Source of the DNA: Myoxocephalus aenaeus
Lineage: Eukaryota > Chordata > Actinopteri > Perciformes > Cottidae
DNA: 64,000 nt
Direction: 5' to 3'
Assembly: GCA_038501785.1 (NCBI GenBank)
Contig: JBAMJR010000170.1
Location: 4,002,001 to 4,066,000, forward strand
Of the stretch, positions 1 through 13,986 are shown piece by piece. Made by a program: the position numbers and the translations under genes. Under the pieces are notes generated by a model. The model made no database searches and was not told where the DNA came from. It saw only the letters and a list, made by a program, of their open reading frames with translations. Every line of letters starts with the position of its first letter. Position 1 is the stretch's first letter.

Positions 1-403
1 TGCTGTGCCCCACAGGAGTAGAGTTCAGTGATTAAAATGTCTGTAATTACTCCACCGGTGTGCACACAGTTGTGTGTCTACGTGTGAGTGTGTGCGGGTG
101 TGAGTGTTCAGGAATAGGTGTGCGCATGTGTGTAGATGTGTGTGTCCATGATGGTGTTGTTAGCAAAAAAGGACACCTTCAATGTAGCCCCCGCGGGGAG
201 AGAGTTGGTTAAGTGCTCCCTGTGTGAAAAGTGTTGGATGATTTGACTCAAGGCATTGGCACTCAGAGAGGTGTGTAAGCAGTTTGTCAGTAGCCAAGTA
301 TCTGCAAAGCCGTTATGTGTGTTCGAGTGTATGTGCTTGCATATGTATGGCTTTCTTTATGTTCCGTGTTTTCTTTGGAAGAATACACAATAGCAGCACA
401 TTG

Positions 404-430
404 GAATGAATGAATGAATGAATGAATGAA
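404..430 (+). repeat. (GAAT)n microsatellite
   Basis: Six to seven tandem GAAT units. Confidence 0.95.
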
Positions 431-1226
431 TATACACTTTATTAAGGGGAAATTTGGTGTCAGGGTAGCAGCAACTTACAACAAAATAAATAAAAACAGC
501 AGGATGAAAGATAAAAGATATATACAATAATAATAAAATAAAATCAAGAGTCTTTGTTTGTCTCTGACCCAATGTTTTATTTCATTTAAACAGTTTTACT
601 CCATAGAAAAGACACTAGCATGTTACCAAGCTCATCCCTGAAAGTTATTATACTGAATGTCCTTGGATTGTTCTGTGCTGAAGCCTCCCTTAGAGCTGAC
701 AAAGTGGCAAGAGACAGACAAAGAGGCCTTGATTGAAGTGACAAAGCTAAAGTAAACACAAACACGGTGCGATCGCAAAGGTAGCGTGTCAAAACCGCTG
801 GTTTGTGTCAGGTTGCATTAAGATAGCAGTCGGCGCATAGCTTGGTTCTTTTGTCTGCTAAAATTACTGTGTGTGTGTGTGTATGTGGCTCCCTGCGGCC
901 TAGTTATAGACCAACACGAGCCGCGTGGCAGTACAGTGTGACTCTGTATCTGCCTGTTATTGTTTTATACCCACTGCTCTTCATCTTCTGGTACATCTAC
1001 GTTTGCATGTGATTGTGCGTGCAGGTCTTGGCCACAGTGTTTTAATGTAAAGCTGTTTAATGCCATATATTAAGCATTTCTCTATGTGACCGATTTAAAA
1101 CACTATCTATGGGTGCTGAAGTGTGGAGGACATTGTTATTCAGGGTATTTATGTATATCTATAAGAGAAGTCTTGGACACGGTTTGTGAAATTGGCATTG
1201 TAAATGTACGCCTTTGCATCATATTT

Positions 1227-1231
<5 letters not shown>

Positions 1232-1278
<47 letters not shown>

Positions 1279-1287
1279 TTATTTATT
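1232..1287 (+). repeat. (TA)n microsatellite with TTTA tail
   Basis: About 22 TA units pass into three TTTA units. Confidence 0.95.
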
Positions 1288-3006
1288 CTTACCTAAAGCG
1301 GCATAAATCATCTGCGGCTTGTGAAATTTTATTTTGAATGACATTACATGGATATTTTCAATCATATTCTTCCTGTCTCTTTGCCACTACACGCACACAC
1401 ACTATACACATACAGTCCACTCACCTGCTATACCAACCATGTCACCCAAAACATGACATTCCCATTCAACAAAACATCACATTTTGAGAGTTTTAAACAT
1501 GTTGATAATGTTTTAAATTGAGACAAAACTAATATAAAAAAAAAAAAAAAAGTGCCTTGTTATGTTTCAACAATAACATTGTTAATTTTGCTTTGTAAAG
1601 CGAGACCGCTTTACACGGGACACAAACATTGTCTCCTAGGTGAATGTCCTGAGTTTATGCTACCCATTCCATACCCAGACCTCTGAAGACTATGATTAGA
1701 ACTGTTCACGTAATTGAAATGTAATTGGCAATGTTTTGTTTTATTGAGACCAGACTCGCTGCTCATGTCTGCCCAGAAACTACATTATCATGGAGAAGCA
1801 AAGGCGGACATTGACTCACACATACCCTCTAGATAATTCTGAATGAATAAAATATATGACATGTTTGTCAGCCGGCATCCAGACAGAAAAATACTACCCT
1901 GGGTGTCGCTGTTTTATGCATGCACAAGTGATCACTGAAAGCGACAGATGTCCTCTTTGTGAAAGTTAAACTCAATATAAACAAAGATTGTCTGTTCTAT
2001 ATTTAGATGTGCACTGGTACGTGGCTTTGGATGTCTTTGATTTGTTTCTCTACTCCTCCTTCTGTTGTTGCTTTCTCCCTAGTGTCATTAGTAGAGAGCT
2101 GCAGGATGAGGTGTGGAGGGGGTCGCAGCCAGGTATGGTTGGAGAGTGGGTCTTGCATAGCCAAGAAGCGGTGTCTAAAGAAAGGTCTGGCTTCACAAAT
2201 AAGTACTATTCTTCTTGAGGAGAAAAACGCTCTAGGTGTTTGATTTTTTTCTTTTAAACCAATCACAATCATTTACAGTGGCACATTGATGCCTTGCAAA
2301 ATAGATAGCGCAGATAGCGGGAGGGAATGAGGACATTGAATTGCAAATGTCAAATTCCCACAGCTCTTTTATATTTTCCGGAAATTAATTATAATGGTTT
2401 AGATGTAGAAATCTTTTCCACAAAAGCTACAAGGCTCAAACTTTGGCTGTAAAAATGCTTTTACTGTTCTAGTGGTACACTGGCTAGGGTTGCATCCGAA
2501 GTGTGATTTACAATCGGCAACAATGATAAAAAAAAATCATAATACAAATAATGACACGATAAAGAAATAAAATGATGCGTCACAGTCCTAATGCAATGGA
2601 CAGTCCACAGTGAGAAAATGACAACCGGGAATTGATTGTTAAATCCAATTGGATCTAATAAAGCAGATAAACCACTCAATCTGCTGCAATACTAATTAAG
2701 CAGATACAATCCACATTGTGCGACAGGACAAACGCTGTCTAGATTAGTCCAAGTGTTGGCATGCAGCTCAAATAATCAGTGAGTCTGGAGAAATTAGTTC
2801 TTTATACAACTAAGACACTCTAATACATCTTCGCGGTCTTACGTTGTAGTTTCATCTGACGTTAAGGTCAAACCAGGCTACAGAAACTAGAAGACGTAAT
2901 AGGCTGGGGAGAGGGAATGCAGGGAAATGAGAGGATTTGGGTGATAGGAAGGAGAGGTGAGTAATACGTTTGTGTGAGGGGGAAAAAAAAGGCAGTTGAA
3001 AAGAGG

Positions 3007-3028
3007 GTGTGTGTGTGTGTGTGTGTGT
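3007..3028 (+). repeat. (GT)n microsatellite
   Basis: About 11 GT units. Confidence 0.9.
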
Positions 3029-3181
3029 GGGCATGTGTGTAAAGTTCATGTGAAGAATGCAAGTCTACGCCAAGGGGTCATGGGTGCAGAGCGCAGTGAG
3101 AGCGATCAGACCCAGACACCGGGGGGGATTAAGGTTTAACCACCTACCAGGAGAGAGCCTGCAGAGATGGATATCAGAGAG

Positions 3182-3184
<3 letters not shown>

Positions 3185-3237
<53 letters not shown>
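3185..3237 (+). repeat. (GT)n microsatellite
   Basis: About 26 uninterrupted GT units after a short GA run. Confidence 0.95.
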
Positions 3238-3238
<1 letters not shown>

Positions 3239-5183
3239 ATGTCTCTCTGTGTGCAACGGAGGAGGGATTTTATTGAAATAGAGGGAAATTTATTCTGCAA
3301 GATAAATGGGGATAGGATATCGAAATAAATAACACACTTGAAGTCCAAAGACAAAATGCACATGTGTTTAGCATAGTTAAATATTATGCTACACATAATG
3401 CATATGTATACAGTTTGTTACGGGATTTTATATGAGCAATCTAGGGCACAGGTACAAGACATCAAAGCCACATCATTATCCCGTACTAACCCTGGGTTGT
3501 TGTAACTTCTCTCCTCCCTTCCCCCCTCTCTTCCCACACCTCTGCTAGCCTCAGCTGACATCCCAGCAAAGATCCACACAGGCGTCTTTCATGCATTCAT
3601 ATTGTAATGAGGCTACAGATTAGAAAATGAAAAATCTGTTTTAATGCAAAGCCTGCCGGAGAGTAATGCACTCAATCATACAAGATTTGTGTGTACCTCA
3701 GGAAACCTCTGAGACCTGCGAGAGCCGAAAATACTGTGTGGTTAAAAGTGAAAGCGTCAGAGCAATCGTTGTAATCACTCTCTGTGTTTACAGTCCACCT
3801 GTCACAACCCCCGTTATCAGCCCTAATCCGTAACCATCCGAAACCTTTTACTTCCTTTCTCGTGTTCATCACGGTCTTTGTGATCTTACATTTAGTTGAC
3901 GTTTTCAGAGGGAGAGGATGTAATGCCCTTCAAAAGGCCGGTTTGACATGGGATCCTGTGGCCCTCTGTTTAGTAAACCATCGTCATCCTCATCATTAAC
4001 TCATCATTTCCCTCGTCTCCACTCTGATACTGTGTCTTCAAAAGCTTTGTGATTAACCTTCCTTCCCTGACTTGTCTTCTTCCACTTCACTTTAACCTCA
4101 TTGCCGCTTCAAAATGTTTTCATCCCTGATTCCATCGTCTCCTCCCTCTCTCACCCTCATCATTATAATGTCCCCTCCTGGCGAGAGAGACCAACCGGGG
4201 GAACATTTAACCGATGACCGGCAGCAATTAGAGCCGCTGACCTGCTGAGTCAGTGTCCAACTCTGCCCTTGACCGGCTCTGACCACACTGTGAACCGCAC
4301 TGCAAACAAACCATGGGGGGGGGGGGGGCGGGTGCTAACGATAGTCTCTTACTGCATCAAGGTGAATGTTTAAAGACATTTCCATCCTCCCATTAGAGTG
4401 GTCGCGCAGTAGAGAATGTATACATACACACACATGACCGTGTGCAGACACTCAGCACAACACAGAGCCACCAGCGTGCATTAGCGAGCCTGACAGAGCA
4501 CATTTAGGTTTGCTGGTGATGAAAGGCGCACACAGCCCCGTCCCACTAAGCTTTGTGAGAAACGTTGTGACAACGCAGAGTGGTCCACTTAGGAGGTGCA
4601 TAGTGCCCCTCGGGGTGGCAGCCTTCTCTGCTGGCTCCCTTTTGCTATTGTAGATGTGGGCAGTGCACTAAATGCTCCAGCCGTATCCCTCCATGCTCGA
4701 GGCATGACACCGTCCCGCGCTGATGAAACGGTGCGGCTCGTAGCGACAGAATTAGACGACAAAGGTGGCTCTGTTTGCTTGCGTTGTCATCGTGTAAGTG
4801 TGCATCTGCGTCTGTGTTGTAGGAATGTTGTGTGTTTGTTTAATTCAGTATGTCCTATTTTTTTTCAGGCCAGAGGAGATTTTTTACCACTTTCAGAGAA
4901 AATATCCTCGAATGACTAGCACAATAAGTTTATTTTTCCTTTTTTTCAATCTTTATTCATTCCTTCCTTTGTTTTTTGTACCTCGGCTTACCTTCCTTAT
5001 CATTTTCTTTCTTTCCCTTTATAGTTTTTCTTTTGTTCTTCCCTTTCCTGATTCTCTCTGTTATGTTAATATGTATTTCTCATGTGTATCTGTATCTGAG
5101 TGGGCAAGACTGTACAAAGTGTGTATAGTGTGGATTTTGTTTACGAAAGTGTTCGAATGTGCATGCAATACATGTTTTATGAT

Positions 5184-5255
5184 AAAGGTATAGTTCGACA
5201 TTTTGATTAGTAGATTTTTCTTTTTTGCAGAGAGTTAGATGAGAAGAAGTATAAG
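5184..5255 (+). mobile_element. Fragment of the AAAGGGATAGTTTGAC repeat
   Basis: AAAGGTATAGTTCGACATTT followed by AGAGAGTTAGATGAGAAG matches the start of the 27.2-kb repeat type; the remainder is missing. Confidence 0.6.
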
Positions 5256-5344
5256 AAACTAACAAAACAAATAAAATTGCAATGTTATCAAGCTATGTTT
5301 GATTCTGTTTTATGAAAATCCAAAGTCTTTGTCTCTTCCTTGCA

Positions 5345-5450
5345 GAGGGCAGGAGAGTGAGACGTGTTCATCAGGTTTTCTGTGCGCCACTTGTTGTGTT
5401 GCCAGGAGTCACAGTGGGCACAGGGGGTGCAGGGGCACAGATGGCAGTGC
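5345..5450 (+). other. Possible non-coding or unassigned plus-strand exon
   Basis: A very good acceptor (TTTGTCTCTTCCTTGCAG) precedes about 106 nt ending CAG then GTGTGG. Two frames are open but neither gives a recognisable protein. It may be an exon of a non-coding RNA or a decoy. Confidence 0.15.
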
Positions 5451-5523
5451 AGGTGTGGCGATGCCACCACATCAAGCACAGTCATCAACCCCATCTAAAC
5501 ACACTCTGGTGTGCCTCCATTAA

Positions 5524-5549
5524 CACACACACACACACACACACACACA
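5524..5549 (+). repeat. (CA)n microsatellite
   Basis: Thirteen CA units. Confidence 0.95.
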
Positions 5550-7945
5550 TTTTTGCATCAGATCAAATAGCTTGCAAGCTATGCCTTTTAGAATCATTTC
5601 TCTGTACGTCTGCCTTTTCTTCCCTCCATGTTCCTCTGACAGGAAGCTTAGCTGTCATCAGCTCTGTTCTGTTAATAATTTAATCTAAAGTGGAGTCAGA
5701 GTAGCCGTAACTCTGACGCATTAAACATTAACATTCTGAGTTAATGTATCTTTTATTGTAGCATCTAACAATACCCTTTGTCCTGCTTTACTTTCAAGTC
5801 GGCACTCTGGATGACAGCTTTCTCAGAGAAGATATTTTTTCTTTACTTCTAGCGTTCCTCTCCCTGCGTATCTTCTTGTTTGTCATTTGAACTGGCAAGC
5901 ATGGAGGAGTAAACAAAACAAGACAACTGGAATGATACCCTGAATTGGCGTCGCATGGGAGAACTTAAAATGGTGTTTGGAAAATGACAGCTTTCCTGCG
6001 TGACACTTAAATATGTCCCATTGTTCCTGGAGTACACATGTTGTTTTTAAACAGTGAATGATGTTCCGTGTCCCTGTTTTTGTCAAGGGTGTCGTTTTGT
6101 ACAAGAAAACTTTCTTTAGTCTATTCATTCATACATTTCTGCCCTTCCTTGTTCCTTTTGAATCCATTGATTTGACATGTTTAAGTAATGGAAGCTGCGC
6201 TGGTCTCCTTCGACATATTCTTGACCCTTCACCGGTGTAGTGAGCTAATGGCGCCTTGTACAGTAATGCGTGTGCACTGATAGCAGCCTTTATACAACAC
6301 TGTACTGGATTAATTATCTAAAGAGTGCTCTTCATGCTGGATTCCTTGGAGAACTGGGTGATTTGGTTCATAATGAGGCTTCCTCATTACAATGACAAGT
6401 CCTCACGGCTCATCAGCCTGACTTTGAGAAGACAAACTCAAGTGCTCGAGTCTGCAGTCTTAAGTGAAGCTTTTATCAATATCAAATGAACTATAAATGC
6501 ACAATGACAACGATGAGGTCATCAATGTTCAACCCCCGGGGTTTATAACTTGTTTTATGTCACATCGATCAGTTTGTGAGATCAGAAACGCATAACATAT
6601 GATGTTGTGTTAAATGGCACTATATTATTGACTTCAATAATCTATGCGCGAGTGTCAGATTAAGAGACAAAGACACTTGTTAGCATCAGTTCTCATCTTC
6701 TTCAATATCGCAAAGAAACTAATGATAATCTTGGCAAACAATTCACACATACTTTAATACAGTGCCAACTGTACAACACTGGTGTGTGTGACATTTAATG
6801 ACTTAACAAATACCTCCTAACAAGTTGCTGGAAACGAGATGAATATTACGAGTTGATGGAAATATCTCAGAAGCAACAGTGAAAGGGAACAAAATAACCA
6901 TTGTGCCATTTCACCTTCATTACAGCCAAGTTCCCTGGAAGAATAAAGGAAAGAAAATTCACCCGCTGGCCCTAATTCATAAACGGACCCGTTACAGGGA
7001 GATGTGTCCAACTTGAAACCATTTATAACAAACAGAAACCCAAAAGACACAGTCCCCTCCACCTTCATCAAAACTGGATTAAATGTCCGTCTGTGACCAC
7101 AGGCGCTGAGCACCGACCGAGAATATTACGGCTCACACGGGGCTAAAAAGACGTTTTCTACTTTGTTAGTTAGTCTGACTCTCGGTCTCCACCGGAGTCT
7201 GTCTTTATCTTTGTACCTCGTTCTTTCAAGCTCCCTTCTGTCTCCTCTCTGATCCAGTTCTCCCTGTCACGCCTCTGCTCTTTGTAAATCGTTCCGTCTA
7301 TACCCCGTGTACTGTAGCGCACAGCTATGTCTGTGTACCAAGGCTTTACTGTTGTGTTGCATGGCAACCACAGTAGGCGTTATCCGGGAGTTCCACTCGC
7401 TTTGTGAAGATAATGGTCATATTTCTAACAACCAGACAGAGAAACAGATACCATGAAGTTGTGCCGCAGTGTGGGTGTAGGTCAGATGAGTAATTTCAAG
7501 TCAGAAAGTGCAGTCTGAACATTTGTTGCAAAATGAGGCAGATTATTTCTTGGCTTTATAGCGACGGCTATTTATCTAAAAACCCAACCTGTTCAGCTTT
7601 GAAGTAAATCTAAAACATTTAGTTAAACTGTTCTATTCATCTATTTTCAGCTGCCAATATCATTCACTATTTCCTTCAGACTAAGTTTAAGTCTGAAGAG
7701 GGTTACATTTTACAGACATGGCAGACTGAGGCCTGTCAAGTGGCCAGCCATGAACATAGACAGCCGCAGAGGAGAGATTATACTTGGAAAGTTGTAAAGA
7801 TATTTAAAAAGAGCGTGGATGAAGTTTTTTTTTGTGTGTATTTTTTTTTAAATATTATTATTTGTGAATCAGGATTCTTATTGTCCTTACTTCTGACTGA
7901 TTTCATGGCGATGATGATATTAACTGTGTGTTTTGAATGTTTTAA

Positions 7946-7947
<2 letters not shown>

Positions 7948-7980
<33 letters not shown>

Positions 7981-8078
7981 TTATAATTAATAATAATAGT
8001 ATCCATCCATCCTTTTTTGTAATAGTTTATCTTTTTCAGTCAATCGAGGGATTATTATTATTATTATTATTATTATGA
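7948..8078 (+). repeat. (TTA)n trinucleotide repeats, two blocks
   Basis: ATT/TTA runs at about 7948-7979 and 8053-8078 are separated by AT-rich DNA. Confidence 0.9.
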
Positions 8079-11000
8079 CTATTATTACTGCTGTTGTTGT
8101 TTGTTTTCATCATTATCAAGAGGTGCGACTGTGATGGCAATAATAAAGGTTACACATATTTTAGGCACGCTGACCTGCCAGCCACTCTATCTGCCGTTTG
8201 GTGCTGAGCAGGCAGTGTACACTTGGTTATTCAGAGCTTTTTAGCTGGTTCACAGGCTATTCCAAAAGTAACACCTGGCCTTATCTATCACAATGTGTTT
8301 TCTGCTCCTCATAATACTGGGTTTAGCTAGCTTACAAACTAATATCATTTAAGAATAAAAGTTAATTCTTGACTTTAGAAATAGGAATTTTACAAAACAG
8401 CCTATTTTTATGGTCCAATATTTATTTGCTTTTCTCCTCTCCCTTCGTTCTGCCTCACCGCTGTATTCCTCCAATCGCCCCTCACTCACCCCTCCCCTCC
8501 GAGTCCTATTGATTCCTTCGATTGTGGCAGGTGATGGCAGAGCGTTGTTTGCTATGAGATAATTGTCCCATCATTGGCACCGTGATGAGTGCTCCACTCC
8601 CCCTGCTTATTTATTTATTAATATGATGTGTCACCCGCTCCACGCTCTCAAGAGGGAGAGCCAGGAAGGTTGAGCAACTACAGAGCCGTCCCTCATCGAT
8701 TAGCGGGGTGGGCTGGGGGGCAGGAGGGAGGAGGAGTGTGTCGGGGTCAAAATGCGTCCTTCGGCTCTCTTATGTGTAATCAGTGGAATGGAAGCAGGAT
8801 CAACACCCTCGCCATGATCGGTAGGTTGTTCCAGTTATAAAAGCACGGAATTGTTTTATTGATTGCAAGAATTGTGCTGCATCGACTAACGAGGAACAAG
8901 ACACAAAACTTTTTTTGTGTGTCTGGGAGAAGCCTACTGGTGATAATTGCTGTTTGTTTTTTAGTCAATCAAGACGGACTATCAATGGATTTTTGCAAGG
9001 TTTTATTTCCGAATGTAACACACTTTCCATTTCCACGGATGATCCCCGTCATTCGCTGGATTCTAAGTCAAACTGGTATACTAGCGCTTTCAGCAGCTAA
9101 CACAGCAGACGCGATGCCGCTGCAGCTGCTGCCACGGCTTATGTGGATGTCTTTGTGTCTAAAAGCATGTAAAGAGTGTTGGTATATGGAATCGATACAC
9201 AATATACTGTAACTTTTTGTCTTCTCTGCGGTGGAGGCCCTTTCGGTCCAGCAACCGTAAAGCTGCTCAAATTTGGCATACACCCTTTCATACCATATGA
9301 TTTAACTTGACAAGGGCACTGGATACTACTGCAGTGGACAAATAATATTACATGTCATACTGGTTTGATTTAAGCTCTCTGAATGCCATCCAGCAACGGC
9401 AGCATACAAGTACCAGACCAACCCAAATGTTATTATTAATTCTAATGATCAATGACCTCTCTATTTCAGAAACAATTATGAACTTTAGGCAATGTGCTTG
9501 CTTTTACTCACTCGTCTAAAGACACACATTTGAATCTCTAGCATTTGAAATGCACTTCCCTTAGAAATAGATTTTTAGCAGTCTTTACTTTGGGATGGAT
9601 GGCCATAAAATGTAGAAATTAGCTAAATGACGGAACGTATCCCATCTGTTCCTCTAATATCTGAGAAGATGTTCATGTGACAGTTTCTGCCATCAACCTT
9701 TCCTGATTAAAGCATTACAACAAACTCTTCTAATGTCCTCAGGCAAAGTAGTGTATCTGACAGCTGTGAAGCTGTGGTGACAGTTTCAGTTGACACTGAT
9801 TAGCAAATCGTTTTTCCCTGTGCGTCTGCTTTATTACTATAAATAACATACAGAACAGAGAATCCAAGAGAGACAAATCAAACTTAGAGTGAGTGTTTAT
9901 ACCAAATCCATTCTCATATCAGTTGGTGTCCGGTCGTTTTCACTGAAATCATTCCGATATGTTGGCTAACTCTGACAATGGCACGTTTTCTCTCCAGGGG
10001 TTTTCTATTTTGCCACGGATCTTTATGGAGTGTTTTAGTTGATTTTGCTGTGCTGATCCATGCCATGATGTTAATCCAGCTGCAAGCTCGAAAGAAACAA
10101 GTGTGTAGCATTTTAGAGGGATCTCTTGGCAGAAATGGAATATTAATAAATATGTTTTCTTAGATGTGTTATCACCTGAAAATGAGAATTGTTGTGTTTT
10201 CGTTACCGTAGAATAAGCCTATCGACTTCATACCGGCAACATCACGGCAGTTTTGATGTCTTCATCGGTCGAACATGTCACAGGTTAGTATTTGATTTTG
10301 ACTCGACACTTCCCGTTTACATTTTAAAAAAATGATGTCTAGTCTTTATGTTGACCCAATTCCTTCATTTGTTTAAAATACAGGGACATGCATGGCTTTG
10401 TTAATTAAAAGAGTGCTGGCTTCTAATTGTTTTAATATAATTGACTAATGAGCACACACATCTAAACCTTTTCTTGGTTAATTTAAATGACATCTATCAT
10501 AAATAATAATATGTTCTGGCCATTGTGAAAGGTTCACTTTATGTGGAAAGAAGGGCAGGCAACCGCATCGCAGCAGCAGCAGCAACGTTGTGAGGACCGC
10601 AGCAGTTCAGCGAGGCAGCTGTCATGCACCATTTCCAGTTGCATTATTTTGCAGGACGTTTGGATCACAATGCCAACATGGCTTAAAATATGCTTACTAT
10701 CAATCCCATTGAACATTAAATGTATCAAAGGAATTGCATTTCTCGCAGCTGCCAGCCATTTAACTTTTCCTGTGACCGAACTCTGTATGCAAAATGTAAG
10801 AAGTGAAACTTTAAAACACTTACAGTCCATAACATTCCCTCCTGCTAAGCGAGGTAAAGTTCTCCACTGAGATGCCACGCTTATCTGCCCGTCTTAGCAT
10901 CAGCAGCAGTTTGAATCATTAGAAGAGAGGCTTTTGTGCCGTCAAGCAGCTCTCTGATTAGGGCCCTCTTCTCTCCACTGATTGCGGATGACAAGAGTGG

Positions 11001-11202
11001 GTGAAAATGTTCCTCATTTCATAATAAGCATTACTCTCTATCCTTGACACCAGCTATGGTGGTAACGTGGGAACAGCATATGAGCACCGACTGAAAGGAA
11101 TGGATGGATTTGTAATTTTTCAAAATTTCAACTTCTTTGTGTTTGTCCTTGCTTTCTTTCGCTTCTCTAATGTCCCTCTTATTGTGCATTCTTGTTCTGA
11201 TT

Positions 11203-11234
11203 CAGTATCATATGTAAAGCTACATATGATACTG
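11203..11234. repeat. 14-bp perfect inverted repeat with 4-nt loop
   Basis: CAGTATCATATGTA (11203-11216) and TACATATGATACTG (11221-11234) surround AAGC. It lies about 80 bp from the SINE tail. Confidence 0.9.
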
Positions 11235-11317
11235 GCAGTCAAAGGGATGGCTACGGTATAATTTTTATGCACAAAACCGTTAAACTCAGAAATATTCGGT
11301 GTCGAATGTCGACAGTA

Positions 11318-11598
11318 TGGTAAATGTACTTGTATAGCGCCTTTCTAGTCTTCCGAGCACTCAAAGCACTTTTACACTACACGCCATTCACCAAGTCACA
11401 TCCATTCATACACTGATGGCACCCTCAGGACTAACTAAGCATTCACACCCATTCACACACCAATGGCACGGCCTTCTGGCTTCGGGAGCAATTTGGGGTT
11501 AAGTGTCTTACCCAAGGACACATTGACATGGACTAGAGGAGCCAGTGATCGAACCAATCATCTGATAGAGGGCTTTACTTTCTGAGCCACAGTCGCCC
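11318..11598 (-). mobile_element. tRNA-derived SINE with L2-type tail
   Basis: Read on the minus strand it starts GGGCGACTGTGGCTCAG, with a box A-like segment (11578-11591) and box B-like GGTTCGATCAC (11545-11555). The body includes TTGGGTAAGACACTTAACCC. The tail TAGAAAGGCGCTATACAAGT resembles the 3' end of the L2 LINE at 42.9 kb. This is a familiar teleost SINE type. Confidence 0.85.
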
Positions 11599-13986
11599 AT
11601 GCAAGAAAAAGTGAAAGAACGATGAGACCCATGGGCAAGCACTGTGGAGGTATTATCTTTTTTATGTTTTGATTTCATGAATATGTTTTCTTTTTTATTG
11701 GGAGCAGGAAAGGATTATATAGATGCAATTAGAATACATCATTATTTGGGCTGCAGCTCACAGAGAGGTCAAAGGTCAAAGCAAATTTCAACAAATCAAT
11801 TTCATAGGTTCACTGGGTCCAATTAAGCACAACTGATGGGCTGGATCATTGATCGGTTACACTCGTGGCTCATTCATTATCTTGGCGTGTCGTTTGTCCT
11901 CATACTGCCTCATACTGCTGTCTTGAATCCAAAGGTTTAATAAATAGGGCATTGATGGAGAACAGCATATGCATTAAAATCTCTGATCAGGTTTGAACAG
12001 ATATGCTCTCACTGAGTTGATATGAAGCACAGTGGGGACCAAAGAGCTATTGTGTATTGGGACAACCAAGGGCGTCTGTTTCGTTTCAATATCGGCAAGG
12101 ACACTTATATAGCGAGTGCTCCTACGCCATGCAATTATAAGCATTGAACACTTCATTTCCTGCATTTCGGTGAATATGTATGCACAGTTTTCTGACTCGT
12201 ATGCACCAATGTATGGTGGAAACATCATATGCCAAGTGACAATTCAAAATATTATGGAATATAATGCAATAAGGCTTTCAGGCATTCTGTGTTACTTTCA
12301 AATATATTTTCCCTGTAGATCAACTTTCTCTTTGAATGTTTTCCCTGCAGAGTCAACACACATGGTTAAGACCTCCCTCTCCCTTTGTTTGGGGAAGTAA
12401 CCTCATTAAATGTGCATGTGGCACCTATTCACCTCAAAGATACGTTTATGCATTTTAATTAATTTATAAACCCCTTTGACTTTAATAGCAACTCAATCTC
12501 ACGCCCAACTCATCCAATACAGCCGCTTAGTCAGTGACTGTTGGCATCGAATATCAACGCACTCGGTACTCCTCTAAAGTTAGTTTTAGGCAATAAAACC
12601 ACGTAAGACCTTGGTTGATGTTAACTTTACCTTCTAGCGACTCGTGCCACTACAGAGTGACAGAATTATTCATTTGGGACTCACTCTGCGTGAGGCAAAG
12701 ATTCAGGAAGCGGCTGTGCGCCGGTCTTCATCTGATCAGGCATACATCTCACCATTGTGTGGTTTATTGTCTACACAAATGTAACTTCACCACTTAAGAT
12801 GAAATGCAGCACAATGTCACTTCCCCAAGTTTTTCTGTGGGAAGCATGCTGGAGAAGCGAGACAGTCTCAAACAGTCCAAAGGTGTCTATAAGCGAGGCC
12901 ACATTGCAGTCCAAAGCGTTTACAAGTAAACATGTCTGAAGTACACTGATCAGCTCTCGCATCCTGAGTGTCAGGAAAGTACAATATTTGCACAAGACGT
13001 AAGCCCTCAGATAGTCCGCTCCATTTCCGCTCCATTTCCGCCAATCATGTTAAGTCATTTTGGAAACCTATAGCCTCTGGGAGGGCACACCAGAATGATC
13101 TAATCACTCCAAAAATATAATGGAAAAAGTTTGCTCAAATATTGGTAGGGACAATTCTGCCTCCCAAAATATTCGACATGTCCCTGCATTTATATGTAAA
13201 TTACACCATGGGGACGTGTGGCGAGCACATTTAAGTTTGGAGAGCACTCTAAATGTCACAGAGTGTATTATTCCTGAGAGGTGATGATTGTGAATGGTTT
13301 TAAAAACTAAAAGAAACAAAAGATAGGATAGGATGCTGGAAACTGCTTTAAAAAAATGTATCTAACCACAAAGCATTTTTGGCTCATCTCAGATTTCACC
13401 TCTAGTAACCTACACAGTAACGGAGTCATGCAGTAGGAAAATCAGTCAGGCGTGAAGGGCTGTCTGGTATCATAACTTGAGAGTGAGCCAAAGCCTAGAA
13501 GGCAAACGTACTCCCATAGCACTTTCGGTCAAGCTATTGCCTGTAGAATCCGAAACGTGATGGTTTTGGTGAGTTTGTGAACACCTTACCTAAAATTAGT
13601 ATGTGTAGGGTATGGCATGCATGCAGAGGAGATCTGCCAAAACTGAATTATGGATCTCCCAAAAACTTTTTGGAAAAAATATTTTACTGGAAAGAAAAAT
13701 GACTTTTACTCTGAGCCTGTTTAGAGGTCAGTCCTTTTCACCAAACTGGCTCCCAAGATTTAAGTTCAATCACAGCAGAGGTGGGAATCATGAAACCGTT
13801 TGCTGATTTGAAACATTTCATTCGGTTCAGTACATTCGTAGTTACTCACTATGTAGTTTGTTAACTTCACATCACCATTTAAATGCAATTCAGTAGACAA
13901 TGTAGTGAACATTGTACTGTTCAGATAGAGGACAATACAATGAAAATGAATCGGTCCCATGCTGTTCAGTACACACAAGTGTCTTC
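11599..13986. other. No gene recognised
   Basis: Non-coding sequence with no repeat I can name. A small tandem CTCCATTTCCG repeat occurs near 13020. Confidence 0.55.

Larger units (their letters stand above)
1..11202. other. No gene recognised
   Basis: Apart from microsatellites and one repeat fragment I see only AT-rich single-copy DNA. All frames are short and lack codon-like character or paired splice sites, except the weak exon-like segment at 5345. Confidence 0.6.

Noticed and set aside
2087..2136. Exon-like plus-strand segment with a good pyrimidine tract and GTATGG donor.
   Set aside because: Under 50 nt, no recognisable product and no partner exon nearby.
3057..3281. Frames encoding long CVCVCV, HTHTHT or IYIYIY runs here and at other microsatellites.
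   Set aside because: They are translations of dinucleotide repeats, not genes.
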